From: Opitutus sp. GAS368
GTDB lineage: Bacteria; Verrucomicrobiota; Verrucomicrobiia; Opitutales; Opitutaceae
Length of the DNA: 32,031 bases
NCBI GenBank assembly: GCA_945871085.1
Contig: CAMBVX010000032.1
Coordinates: 1 to 32,031, forward strand
Reading direction: 5' to 3'
Both the position numbers and the translations under genes were made by a program. The notes beneath the pieces were generated by a model. It made no database searches, was not told where the DNA came from, and saw nothing but the letters and a program-made list of their open reading frames with translations. Shown here one piece after another: positions 16,045-23,757 of the stretch (its first letter is position 1; each line of letters opens with the position of its first letter).

Positions 16045-16997
16045 AAACTTCATTTTTTTTGCTGGTGTTGGTCGTTTTGGCTGCGGTGACGCGCAGCGTC
16101 GCGAGTGAACGCGCGACCGTGATCGTGGTCGCCGGTGCACCGGGCGAGGACGAGTATGCCACGGTGTTTGCCCAGCAGGTCGAGGCGTGGAAGAAGGTCT
16201 GCGCGCAAGCGGGGGCGAAGCCGATTATGATCGGGGCCGAGGCCGGCGGCGCGACGTCGGATCGCGACCTTTTGAAGCTGGCCTTGGAAACCGAAATAAA
16301 AACGGGGACGGACGAATTCTGGCTCGTGTTGGTCGGCCACGGCACCTTCAACGGCAAAGAGGCGAAGTTCAATTTGCGCGGGCTGGATCTCGCCGCGACG
16401 GAGTTGGCCGAGTGGCTCAAGCCTTTTCAACGTCCGCTCGCCATCATCGCCACGGCCTCGGCCAGTGCGCCGTTTCTCAGCAAGCTCGCCGGCCAGGGCC
16501 GCGTGGTGGTGAGCGCGACGCGGAGCGGGAACGAGCAGAACTATGCGCGGTTCGGGAAGTTTTTCGCTGAAGCGATCGGCGACGCGAAGAGTGACCTCGA
16601 CAAGGATGGCCAGATTTCGCTGCTGGAAGCTTTTCTCAGCGGTTCGCAGCGAACGGCGGAGTTCTACAAAACGGAAGGTCGGCTCGCGACCGAGCACGCC
16701 TTGATGGATGATAATGGGGACGGACTCGGCACCCCAGCCGACTGGTTCCGCGGCGTGCGGGCGACGAAACAAGCGAAGGATGGGGCGACGCTCGACGGGA
16801 CGCGGGCCCATCAGTTTCACCTTGTGCGGAGTGCCGCAGAGCAGCAGTTGCCGCCGGATGCGCGGGCGCGGCGCGATGCCCTCGAGTTGAAGATCGCCAA
16901 GCTGCGCGAGGGAAAGGCGAAGCTGGTGGAGGCGAAGTATTTCGCGGAGCTGGAGAAGTTGCTGTTGGAGTTGGCGGCGGTCTACGAAGGGACCTGA
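16041..16997 (+). CDS. Secreted caspase-fold (C13/C14-like) protein with EF-hand loops, catalytic Cys not visible
   Basis: A 318-residue protein; the ATG at 16041 lies in an ATGA overlap and is followed by a signal peptide (about 1-22, ending TRSVAS). The central part resembles legumain/caspase-like peptidases: beta strand then LVLVGHG with the expected His at 100, then IIATASAS where the catalytic Cys motif would be (138-142), then VVSATRSGNEQ and a RFGKFFAEAI helix. No Cys lies at the expected position; Ser140/Ser142 are there instead. Residues 185-196 (D-x-D-x-D-G-x-I-x-x-x-E) are a textbook EF-hand calcium loop, and 223-234 (D-x-N-x-D-G ... D) a second. The C-terminus (about 265-318) is a charged helix. 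As I remember them, related proteins at the end of such operons share the TASAS motif, so cysteine loss may be a family trait. It is probably periplasmic, calcium-binding and non-proteolytic or serine-dependent. Confidence 0.8.
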   Translation: MKTSFFLLVLVVLAAVTRSVASERATVIVVAGAPGEDEYATVFAQQVEAWKKVCAQAGAKPIMIGAEAGGATSDRDLLKLALETEIKTGTDEFWLVLVGHGTFNGKEAKFNLRGLDLAATELAEWLKPFQRPLAIIATASASAPFLSKLAGQGRVVVSATRSGNEQNYARFGKFFAEAIGDAKSDLDKDGQISLLEAFLSGSQRTAEFYKTEGRLATEHALMDDNGDGLGTPADWFRGVRATKQAKDGATLDGTRAHQFHLVRSAAEQQLPPDARARRDALELKIAKLREGKAKLVEAKYFAELEKLLLELAAVYEGT

Positions 16998-17024
16998 GCG
17001 GTCGTAAAAATTGGCGTGGCGCAG

Positions 17025-17040
17025 TGGCCCGGGGGTTGCT
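17025..17040 (+). promoter_or_regulatory. Candidate sigma-54 (-24/-12) promoter upstream of adenine deaminase
   Basis: TGGCCCGGGGGTTGCT fits the sigma-54 consensus TGGCACG-N4-TTGCW except for one base, with the obligatory GG (17026-17027) and GC (17038-17039) exactly ten bases apart. The predicted transcription start is near 17051, giving a leader of about 37 bases to the ATG at 17088. A very similar element precedes the next gene. Sequence match only; no rpoN or activator gene is in the window. Confidence 0.45.
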
Positions 17041-17087
17041 TCATTGCGGTCATGCTCACCCGTTTCTCCGTCGCCCCGCTGCACACC

Positions 17088-18854
17088 ATGACCCGCTCGC
17101 TCGCCGCCGTGGCGATGGGGCGGACTGCACCCGACCTCGTGATCACGGGCGCGCGCCTGCTCTCAACCTACACGGAGCGCATCCATGCCGACCGCGAGGC
17201 GTGGATCACGGGCGGCCGCATCGCCGTCGTGAAACCGGCCGGTGCTTACAAGAAATCGAAACTCGTCGGCGCGAAACTCTACGATGCACGGGGTGGTATC
17301 CTAGCTCCGGGGCTGGTCGATCCCCATGTGCATATCGAAAGCAGTATGATGACGGTATGCGCGTTTGCGGAGGCGGCACTGTTGAACGGTACAACGACGG
17401 TTTTCTGCGACAGCCATGAAATCGGCAATGTGTGCGACGTGGCCGGAATTGAGTGGATGCTGGAGGATGCGCGGCGTGCGCCGCTGTCCGTTTTTCTTAC
17501 CGTGCCGAGCACGGTGCCGGCGACGAATGCCACGCTGGAAACGGCGGGCGGCGATCTCACGCCGGCGAAGATTGGACGGATTTTCGACCGGTGGCCCGAG
17601 GCTGCGGCGCTGGGCGAGAAGATGGATTACGTGTCCGTGTCCCTCGGCGACGAGCGGAGTCATGGCGTGCTCGCGGAAGCGTTGAAACGTGGGAAGCCGG
17701 TGTGCGGTCATATCTACGGACGGGACTTTGTGGCGGCGGGGGCCGCGAGCGGCATCACCGATACCCATGAGTCCATCGACCGAGAAATCGCGAACGACTT
17801 TCTGGAGAACGGCGTGTGGATTTTCTTGCGAGGCGGTAATCCGGCGACGCCGTGGCACTCGCTCCCGCAGGCAATCAAGGCCGTGACGGAACTCGGCGCG
17901 AGTCCGAAGCGCGTCTGCGTGTGCACCGACGACCGCGACGCCGACGACCTGTTTCTCTTCGGCATGGACTGGGTCGTGCGCCAGGCCGTGGCGGCCGGGC
18001 TGCCGACGACCACGGCATGGAGTATGGGGTCGTTGCACCCGGCGACGCGCTACGCGATGGATGGAGATTTCGGCGGACTCGCTCCTGCGCGCCGGGCCGA
18101 CGTGGTGTTACTCAACGATGCGCTCGAAGTTCAAAATACATGGTATGGCGGCGAACTCGTGGTCGAGCGCCGGAAGATCACGCCGCTCCTCGATCAGGCG
18201 CTGAGCAAGCCCTACCGTTATCCGCGGGCTGCTTACTCGACGGTGAAGCTGCCGAAGAAAACCACCTTGGTGCCGTCGCTGCCGACGACGCCGGTGACGG
18301 CGAATGTAATCCGGGTAGTGCCTCCGGGGATCGTGACCGCGCACGATCGGGCCGCGCTCAGCCCGGCGGACGGAGCGACGTGGGCCGCGCAACTCGCGAA
18401 GCATGACGTGTGCTTTCTAACCGTCGTCGAGCGCCACGGAAAAACGGGTGGGGTGGGTTACGGTTTACTGCGCGATTTCGGCCTCACCAATGGTGCGGTC
18501 GCGAGCAGTGTCGGCCATGATGCCCACAACATCGTCCTCGCCGGCACTAACGAGCGCGACATGCAGCTCGCGCTGGCGACGGTAAAGCAGATGCGCGGCG
18601 GCGTCAGTGTAGTGCGCGGCGGGAAGGTGCTCGCGAGCGTCGCCTTGCCCATCGCGGGATTACTTTCTGACCAGCGGGCGCCGGTCGTGGCCAAGGAAAC
18701 GACGGCGCTAAAACGCGCTTGGACGAAGCTCGGCTGCAAAGTGCCCTATATGGGCTTCAATCTTTTGCCGCTCTCGGTGATCCCCGAATTACGCCTGACC
18801 GACAAGGGGTTGATCGACGTTTTGGAGATGCGGGTGGTGCCGTTATTCGAGTGA
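17088..18854 (+). CDS. ade: Adenine deaminase
   Basis: Hydrolyses adenine to hypoxanthine and ammonia; cytoplasmic, amidohydrolase superfamily. It closely follows the known family pattern: [14 protein letters not shown] carrying the first metal-binding His pair, [39 protein letters not shown] and the late [19 protein letters not shown] take the ATG at 17088 ([12 protein letters not shown]) because family members begin at about this point and because a sigma-54-like element predicts transcription from about 17051. In-frame alternatives are ATG 17052 and GTG 17016. With this start the protein has 588 residues, the usual family length. It is the only central-metabolism enzyme here. A permease remnant of the nucleobase family lies downstream, past the TonB receptor, which suggests an old purine-use locus. 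Confidence 0.95.
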   Translation: MTRSLAAVAMGRTAPDLVITGARLLSTYTERIHADREAWITGGRIAVVKPAGAYKKSKLVGAKLYDARGGILAPGLVDPHVHIESSMMTVCAFAEAALLNGTTTVFCDSHEIGNVCDVAGIEWMLEDARRAPLSVFLTVPSTVPATNATLETAGGDLTPAKIGRIFDRWPEAAALGEKMDYVSVSLGDERSHGVLAEALKRGKPVCGHIYGRDFVAAGAASGITDTHESIDREIANDFLENGVWIFLRGGNPATPWHSLPQAIKAVTELGASPKRVCVCTDDRDADDLFLFGMDWVVRQAVAAGLPTTTAWSMGSLHPATRYAMDGDFGGLAPARRADVVLLNDALEVQNTWYGGELVVERRKITPLLDQALSKPYRYPRAAYSTVKLPKKTTLVPSLPTTPVTANVIRVVPPGIVTAHDRAALSPADGATWAAQLAKHDVCFLTVVERHGKTGGVGYGLLRDFGLTNGAVASSVGHDAHNIVLAGTNERDMQLALATVKQMRGGVSVVRGGKVLASVALPIAGLLSDQRAPVVAKETTALKRAWTKLGCKVPYMGFNLLPLSVIPELRLTDKGLIDVLEMRVVPLFE

Positions 18855-18915
18855 GATTCGGTAATGGTGGGCTCGCCGTGAAACGATTGAATGAAATCTG
18901 AGTTAACGCTTGGAT

Positions 18916-18932
18916 TTGGCGCGAAGGTTGCT
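18916..18932 (+). promoter_or_regulatory. Candidate sigma-54 (-24/-12) promoter upstream of the TonB-dependent receptor
   Basis: TTGGCGCGAAGGTTGCT matches YTGGCACGRNNNTTGCW at every position but one. The GG (18918-18919) and GC (18930-18931) are exactly ten bases apart. The predicted transcription start is near 18943, only about 10 bases before the ATG at 18953, so translation would be nearly leaderless. This is the weakest point of the call. It differs by only three bases from the element at 17025-17040. Confidence 0.5.
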
Positions 18933-18952
18933 AGCCCACACGCGTGATTACC

Positions 18953-21283
18953 ATGCCCACACCTAAATCCCGCCAAATCCTCGCGGCCCTGACCCTGACC
19001 GGTCTGGCTGCGGTTTCGTTGCTCAACGCCCAGACCACGCCGGCCAAGTCGGACGTCGTGACGATGAGCAAGTTCGAAGTCAAAGACGTGCCGATCGATC
19101 TGCAGATTCTGCCGACGGCGCGTCCGTTTAACTCGGTGTTCGGCACCGACGACAACATCGTCGATGTCCCGCGCAACGTGACCATCATCTCGCGCCAGCA
19201 ACTCACGGACATTTCGATCACGGACGTCCTCGATTTTTCCAAGCTCACGTCGAGCGCGTTTACGACGACGAACTTCGGTGCGCCCTCCAACGCCAGTATC
19301 CGCGGGCAGTCGGCGGATTTGTTCATCAACGGTGTGCGCGCGCGCATCACGAGCAACGGCAACGGTCTGCCGGTTGATTTTAACTCGGTCGAGTCGGTCA
19401 ATATCGTCAAAGGCCCGGCGACGGCGGTGCAAGGCACCTCGATGTATGTGGGCGGTTTCATCGATTTGATCAGCAAGCGCCCTTACTTTGACCAGTCGAA
19501 GGCCTCGATCAGCTACACCATCGGTTCCTACAATACGAACCGCTGGACGATCGATGCAGGCGGTCCGTTTTCAAAAGAATTGGCCTACCGTGTGAGCTAC
19601 TCGGGTGAAGACACCAAGGGCTACTACACTGACGGCAAGAAGGAGACGCATTCGCTCTACGGTGCATTGACCTGGCGCCCGACCCCGAACTACGAGCTGT
19701 TCCTCAATGCGCAAACGTTCTTCGGCGTCTACACGGAGAACTGGGGCATCAACCGTGCGACGCAGGAACTGATCGACAGCGGTCGCTACGTGACCGGTAT
19801 CAACATCAACAATGGTGCGACGGCGGCACCGTCAGATGCGCAGAATTCCAAGAATGTGCTCGGCGGCGGCAACACGATCGCCTGGGGACCATCAGTTCCG
19901 ATCAATCGCCACACCCGTCTGCTTCGTCCGGGTAACCAGTCCGATGGTGTCGAGTTCAGCGTCCAAGCGATCCAGACGGCCAAAATCAATTCCGATCTCA
20001 ATCTGAAAAACACCTCCTACCTGAGCCACACCAAGCGGAATACGCTCAGCACCTATTACTACTCCGAGGTGATCGATCCGTCGTGGTTTATGGAGAATCG
20101 CACGGAGTTTATATACTCCAAGAAGGAACTCTCGATCAATTCGGGTCTCGATCTCCGCTATCAGCGCACCAAGGCCTACGACGACTATTTCTTCGAGCCG
20201 ACCAACGTGTGGGACATCACGAAGGATCGCTCGTTTATCAACGTCTATAACTCGACTGATTTTGCCAAAAACCACGGCTTTCCGATTCCCGGCTGGCCCA
20301 ACCGCTTTGCCCAGCCCGGCCTCTTTAACGGCGACACCAACGACAGCAGCGGCACGACGGTCGGTCCGTTTGCTCAGGGCACCTGGAAGGTTAACGAGCA
20401 GTTTAGCCTCGTCGGCGGTCTGCGCTACGATTTTTTCAAGGCGAACGTGCGCGAACCGCTCCTACCTCCTTTCAAAGAGGCGAGCATCTCGGTCGCGTTG
20501 CCCAACGTGAACGGTAGTGTGGTTTACAAGGCGACGCCCAACTCCAGCGTCTATTTTACCTATAACTTCAGCAAGAACACGTCGGGTGCCGTCGGCAACG
20601 GCGGCGGTATCACCGGGTGGAATTCGACCGGCAGCGGCCTGGACAAAGAAAGCTTCCAGCAGCCCAGCTCGCTTTACGAACTCGGCACCAAATATTCGCT
20701 CGCGGGCGGCAAGGTCTTCCTGAACTTCGCGGTCTACGACCAGAAGCGCACCGCCAAGAGCACCAGCAGCACAGTGATTTCGACTTTCCGCTACAAGGGC
20801 GCGGAAGCCGAATTGAACTACCAGCCGAACAAGCACCTCTACGCCACCGTGTCCTACTCCTATATCGATGCGACGACGTCCGCCCCGTTCCAATACGGAC
20901 TATTCGGTGGCGCATCCGAAGTTCCTCCGGCTAACAAAGGCGCTACCGTGCCGATCGGAGCGAACACCCGGGTGTCCGGATTGCCCAAGCACCTCTTCAA
21001 CGGACTGGTTTCCTACTCGTTCGACAATGGGTTCGGGGTCAGCGCCAACACCGTCGTCACGGGAGAAATGAACAATAATTCCTCCGGATCACTCGTGATT
21101 CCGCTGCAATACACCTTCGATGTCGGCGCTTCCTACAAATATAAGAAGTGGGATTTCCGCGTGAGCGTGCTCAACGCCACCAACGAAGAAAACTGGTCGC
21201 CGCCCAACGCCGTTTACGGCAACGGCTCGATCCTCGCCTTGCCCGGCACGCAGGTGCAGTTCACGCTCAAGCACAGCTTCTGA
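18953..21283 (+). CDS. TonB-dependent outer-membrane receptor
   Basis: A 776-residue outer-membrane receptor that would import a bulky substrate using TonB energy. The ATG at 18953 gives a clean signal peptide (MPTPKSRQ..., hydrophobic core, ending LLNAQ). A VTMSKFEVKDV segment near residue 40, typical of Opitutaceae receptors, probably serves as or near the TonB box. The plug domain follows with NVTIISRQQL, the ASIRGQSADLFINGVR motif and VNIVKGPATAVQG. The remainder is a beta barrel with alternating aromatic strands and ends in Phe, as outer-membrane proteins do. The look is that of siderophore-type receptors, but the substrate cannot be named. The gene stands alone between a candidate sigma-54 promoter and an intrinsic terminator, with adenine deaminase upstream. 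A purine or nitrogen-related ligand is a guess from context. Confidence 0.95.
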   Translation: MPTPKSRQILAALTLTGLAAVSLLNAQTTPAKSDVVTMSKFEVKDVPIDLQILPTARPFNSVFGTDDNIVDVPRNVTIISRQQLTDISITDVLDFSKLTSSAFTTTNFGAPSNASIRGQSADLFINGVRARITSNGNGLPVDFNSVESVNIVKGPATAVQGTSMYVGGFIDLISKRPYFDQSKASISYTIGSYNTNRWTIDAGGPFSKELAYRVSYSGEDTKGYYTDGKKETHSLYGALTWRPTPNYELFLNAQTFFGVYTENWGINRATQELIDSGRYVTGININNGATAAPSDAQNSKNVLGGGNTIAWGPSVPINRHTRLLRPGNQSDGVEFSVQAIQTAKINSDLNLKNTSYLSHTKRNTLSTYYYSEVIDPSWFMENRTEFIYSKKELSINSGLDLRYQRTKAYDDYFFEPTNVWDITKDRSFINVYNSTDFAKNHGFPIPGWPNRFAQPGLFNGDTNDSSGTTVGPFAQGTWKVNEQFSLVGGLRYDFFKANVREPLLPPFKEASISVALPNVNGSVVYKATPNSSVYFTYNFSKNTSGAVGNGGGITGWNSTGSGLDKESFQQPSSLYELGTKYSLAGGKVFLNFAVYDQKRTAKSTSSTVISTFRYKGAEAELNYQPNKHLYATVSYSYIDATTSAPFQYGLFGGASEVPPANKGATVPIGANTRVSGLPKHLFNGLVSYSFDNGFGVSANTVVTGEMNNNSSGSLVIPLQYTFDVGASYKYKKWDFRVSVLNATNEENWSPPNAVYGNGSILALPGTQVQFTLKHSF

Positions 21284-21329
21284 TCAGCGATGGGCGGCGG
21301 CAACCGCCGAGCTCGCGACTGTTTTATCA

Positions 21330-21357
21330 AGCCGCTCCCTGGCCGGAGCGGCTTTTT
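21330..21357 (+). terminator. Rho-independent terminator of the TonB-receptor gene
   Basis: A perfect 9-bp stem, AGCCGCTCC pairing with GGAGCGGCT, with a six-base CTGGCC loop is followed by a run of five T, starting 47 bases after the receptor stop codon. It is the clearest terminator in the window. Confidence 0.9.
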
Positions 21358-21417
21358 GCTGGGCGCATCCGACGATTCCGGTCATGGCGTGGGACGTGCT
21401 AAACTGCTCGGATTGGC

Positions 21418-21660
21418 ATGGAAATTTCACCCCCGCCCGCATCGCCTGAGAAACCGTCACCATCGTCTATGGGGTGGAGGACAAGCTCCCTCTCGCAGCT
21501 CGGTGCTGGTCGGCGTGCAGACGTGTCGGCGATGGTCGTGGCCACGATCACGTCGCCGCTGTTCCTCGTCGGCACGATGAAATTCTCCCGGCCGATGCCT
21601 ACCCCGGGAGCATTGCCCGGCTGGCCTCAGCGTTTGGCGCGTGGCTCCAGGGCGGCGGGA
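21418..21660 (+). pseudogene. Decayed NCS2 (xanthine/uracil) permease fragment
   Basis: Reading the three forward frames in turn reconstructs the start of a nucleobase:cation symporter-2 protein: IVYGVEDKLPL (about 21463-21495), VLVGVQ (about 21502-21519), VSAMVVATITSPLFLVGTMKF (about 21523-21585), then PADAY...IARLASAFGAWLQGGG (about 21590-21660). Intact family members read roughly YGVxDKLPLxxxLLVGxQHVxAMVVGTITPPLIxAG...SPADxAYLIxxALxxSAxGTxLQ. The QH motif becomes intact if one C is restored between VGVQ and VSAM. At least three frameshifts are needed and the rest of the gene (about 350 residues) is missing, so it is non-functional. It fits the nearby adenine deaminase, as nucleobase uptake and deamination genes are often neighbours. 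The exact limits are uncertain. Confidence 0.7.
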
Positions 21661-22090
21661 CACGGGTGACACTTGAGGCTCCAGTCGTTTTCGAGGTTGG
21701 CGATAGCGTCGCGCAGGCGGACGACGGGGCGTCGGCGCGGGCGCTGGCGGCGACAATTTCACCCGGTGATTTTTGCCGCTGCGCGACGATGGCACGTTGA
21801 GTGGAGAGAGGCGGAAGGGGAGGTGAGATCAACGCCTTCGCCTATCTGTTCGCCATCGCGACTCACTCCACCCACGTGAACGCCCGCCCCTTGGCTTGGC
21901 TGCTATGGAACTATCCGCAGTCGAAAACCCCGACCGCACTCCGATCCCGATCCACCCCGTTTCCCTGCGTAGCTTTGGCTCCCACCGCCGCAGTCCAACG
22001 CTCTAACGTCGCCTGCGATTTTGTCTGTCACCACGACCGCGGATCGCGAAGATATTTTTGCCGCACGCCTGCTGGCCGACGCTACATTTT
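21661..22090. other. Gene-free degenerate stretch between the permease remnant and the minus-strand cluster
   Basis: No convincing intact gene is seen on either strand. The plus strand has a 34-codon frame at 21906 (MELSAVENPDRT...) that I do not recognise. The minus strand has a short segment near 21784-21829 reading PPLPPLSTQRAIVA, which resembles the C-terminal motif of type I restriction specificity subunits, followed in another frame by LRDAIANLENDW. Both look like decayed remnants. The region is the convergent junction between the plus-strand receptor unit and the minus-strand pseudopilin cluster. Confidence 0.5.
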
Positions 22091-22109
22091 CCTAGCGGGT
22101 GACGCTAGG
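22091..22109 (-). other. Hairpin spanning the stop codon of the distal membrane-protein gene
   Basis: CCTAGCG and CGCTAGG form a perfect 7-bp inverted repeat around a 5-base loop. On the minus strand the stop codon TAG (22092-22094) lies in the 3' arm. The base run that follows on that strand is AAAA, not T, so it is not a standard intrinsic terminator; it may protect the 3' end of the mRNA or terminate in a factor-dependent way. Confidence 0.45.
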
Positions 22110-22883
22110 CATGCCCGCGATGCGCTTATACGTGTCGCCGTAAAGGATGACGGAGAGCGAGTCGTTGATGGTGATCAACGATTGGTTTTTCGTCACCAAA
22201 ACCAGCGCCGGTTTGCCGGCCGCTTCGGCCGCCTTGACCGTGTAGCTTTGTTTCTGGGCCGGAGCGCGGTTCGGGCCAAATTTAATGCGTTGAATGCCGC
22301 CGTCGGGTTTGATCTCCAAGCGTCGGTCCCCGGGCGCGCCGCCGGTTTCGTAGACCCCGGCCACTTCCGTGAGCAGTCGTTCCGCGGGGGCTGGTGACAG
22401 CAGCGTGAACTTTGGCGTCAGCTTCCTCGGTGGCTGCAACATAAACCAAATCGTAAAGACATTCACGGCCACGATCGCGACTGCCATCATGCCAACATTC
22501 ATGGACGGCAGAAAGCCACGCGCCCCGGACGACGTACTCTGGCGTTCGTCGTCATCGCTACCTTCACCGGCGATCGTCGCGACGATTTGAGCGGGCGTAA
22601 GTTTTCCGCCGGTTTTCTTGGCGGATGACCAGCTGACAAAATTCAAGTTTCCGGCCCGGAGCTGGATCACGAATTTGCCGGTATCGCCGGTAATGCGCAG
22701 CTCGGGCTCGGCCGGCGCGATGACGTTCGGCGCCAAGGTGGCGGCTGATTCGAGCAAGGTGCGGATTTGTTTGAGCGAGAGGTAGTGGAGCTGCGCGTCG
22801 GGCAGCTCCGTGCCTGACTTTTTCGCGTCGGACGACAGGTGTCGAAACGCGACCGAGTAGAGTGCTTCGATGGGCTTGTTCAT
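22092..22883 (-). CDS. Single-pass membrane protein, pseudopilin partner (copy A)
   Basis: A 263-residue protein, family not recognised. The N-terminal part (1-125) has no signal peptide and looks like a soluble cytoplasmic domain starting PIEALYSVAFRHLSSDAKK, with a LTPAQIVATIAGEG motif near 95-107. One strong membrane helix lies at about 129-149 and a beta-rich region (about 155-260) follows with GVYETGG..GDRRLEIK.DGGIQRIKFGPNR, probably periplasmic. It starts in an ATGA overlap with the upstream pseudopilin gene, so the two are very likely co-translated and act together. A clear paralogue with the same layout and the same upstream partner lies at 23758-24567. The cytoplasm-helix-periplasm layout resembles bitopic assembly proteins of type II secretion or type IV pili (GspL/PilN-like) in topology only; no sequence homology is claimed. 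Confidence 0.85.
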   Translation of the reverse strand: MNKPIEALYSVAFRHLSSDAKKSGTELPDAQLHYLSLKQIRTLLESAATLAPNVIAPAEPELRITGDTGKFVIQLRAGNLNFVSWSSAKKTGGKLTPAQIVATIAGEGSDDDERQSTSSGARGFLPSMNVGMMAVAIVAVNVFTIWFMLQPPRKLTPKFTLLSPAPAERLLTEVAGVYETGGAPGDRRLEIKPDGGIQRIKFGPNRAPAQKQSYTVKAAEAAGKPALVLVTKNQSLITINDSLSVILYGDTYKRIAGMPSVTR

Positions 22884-23401
22884 GGTGCGATAATGAAAAC
22901 GGGTTCGTCATCTGCTCCGATCCGGAAGTTCCCGGTCGTGAGAATACCGTCGTCGATGATGCGGTCGACGGCTTCAAAAAGATCCAGATCTTGGACGAAC
23001 GGCGCGGTGTCGGTGCCGGTGATCGCGATCGCGGCGCGGAAGCGCGTGCCGGCATGCATCTGATTATTGTCCCAATTGTATTGGCCCCCCATCGGCGTCG
23101 TGCGCAGCCAGCCGACCGCGTTCAGGCGGCCGGTCATTTCCGTTGGAATCACGCCCGCGTCTGTATCAGCCGGCCAAGAGCCGGTTTCATGCACATAGGC
23201 ATCGAAGAATGCAGCAAAGGTGCGCAGATCGTTGCCGATCGCGGTTGCGGCGGTTCGGCGTCGCACACTCTTCAGGGTCGGGATCGAGAGGGCGGCTAAA
23301 AGGCTGATGATCGTGAGCGCGATCATGATCTCGATCATGCTGAACCCGGCGCGCGTCTGACGGACTCTGAGACTCGTAGGGTTTGGAGGAGCAATTTTCA
23401 T
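22880..23401 (-). CDS. Type II/IV pseudopilin (copy A)
   Basis: A 173-residue protein with a prepilin leader of about 18 residues, basic and without acidic residues, then the cleavage/methylation motif G|FSMIEIMIALTIISLLAAL. The Glu at position 5 after the cleavage site, needed for processing and assembly, is present. The mature part has an N-terminal helix and a globular region with ATAIGNDLR.FA..FD.Y.HETG.WP, which resembles GspG-like pseudopilins, then GGQYNWDNNQMHAGTR and a C-terminal EPVFIIAP. It would be processed by a prepilin peptidase and assembled by machinery encoded elsewhere. It overlaps the membrane-protein gene by four bases. The paralogue at 24564-25088 is nearly the same length and strongly similar beyond the leader. 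Confidence 0.93.
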   Translation of the reverse strand: MKIAPPNPTSLRVRQTRAGFSMIEIMIALTIISLLAALSIPTLKSVRRRTAATAIGNDLRTFAAFFDAYVHETGSWPADTDAGVIPTEMTGRLNAVGWLRTTPMGGQYNWDNNQMHAGTRFRAAIAITGTDTAPFVQDLDLFEAVDRIIDDGILTTGNFRIGADDEPVFIIAP

Positions 23402-23757
23402 CTCAAGCGAGTGAGCGTCTGTGCGTGTGAGAGAATGAAATGTAAAAAATTCGGAGTGATTACTTTAAGTGCGCCGGTGGGTGGGTTGAATCAATGGGAA
23501 TCGTTGTTCCTACGAGTAACCGCGACTAGCCGGATACCAACTACTACCAACTTCGACGGAAGCTACCCATCGCCCCCCGGGCGCGGGAAACCAGTTCGTC
23601 GTCGGTGAAGGCGCACCGCGACCCCGCGCTAGCGTTACGCGGTATTCTGCGGACCACGCCGCAGGCTGTTTGCCGCACGGCCGGAGGAGGCTCGTTCAGT
23701 CGAATTTTCTTCGCGCAAACCGGCCGAAGCGGCCGAGCCCCTTGAATCAATAATAAA
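23402..23757. other. Spacer between the two pseudopilin modules, no gene recognised
   Basis: No convincing coding frame is seen on either strand. On the minus strand it follows the stop of copy B and precedes copy A, so it should contain the 3' end of the first unit and possibly a separate promoter for the second. The part just upstream of the pseudopilin start (about 23402-23480) is A/T-richer than its surroundings (AAAAAATTC and ATTACTTTAAG on the plus strand), which suits a promoter, but no clear -35/-10 pair stands out. Confidence 0.5.
23721..23735 (-). terminator. Weak terminator-like hairpin after module copy B
   Basis: CGGCCG-AAG-CGGCCG forms a short GC-only hairpin 22 bases beyond the stop codon of the copy-B membrane-protein gene. 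On the minus strand it is followed by GTTTGCG, so the T-run is poor. It could attenuate rather than fully terminate transcription into copy A. Confidence 0.3.
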
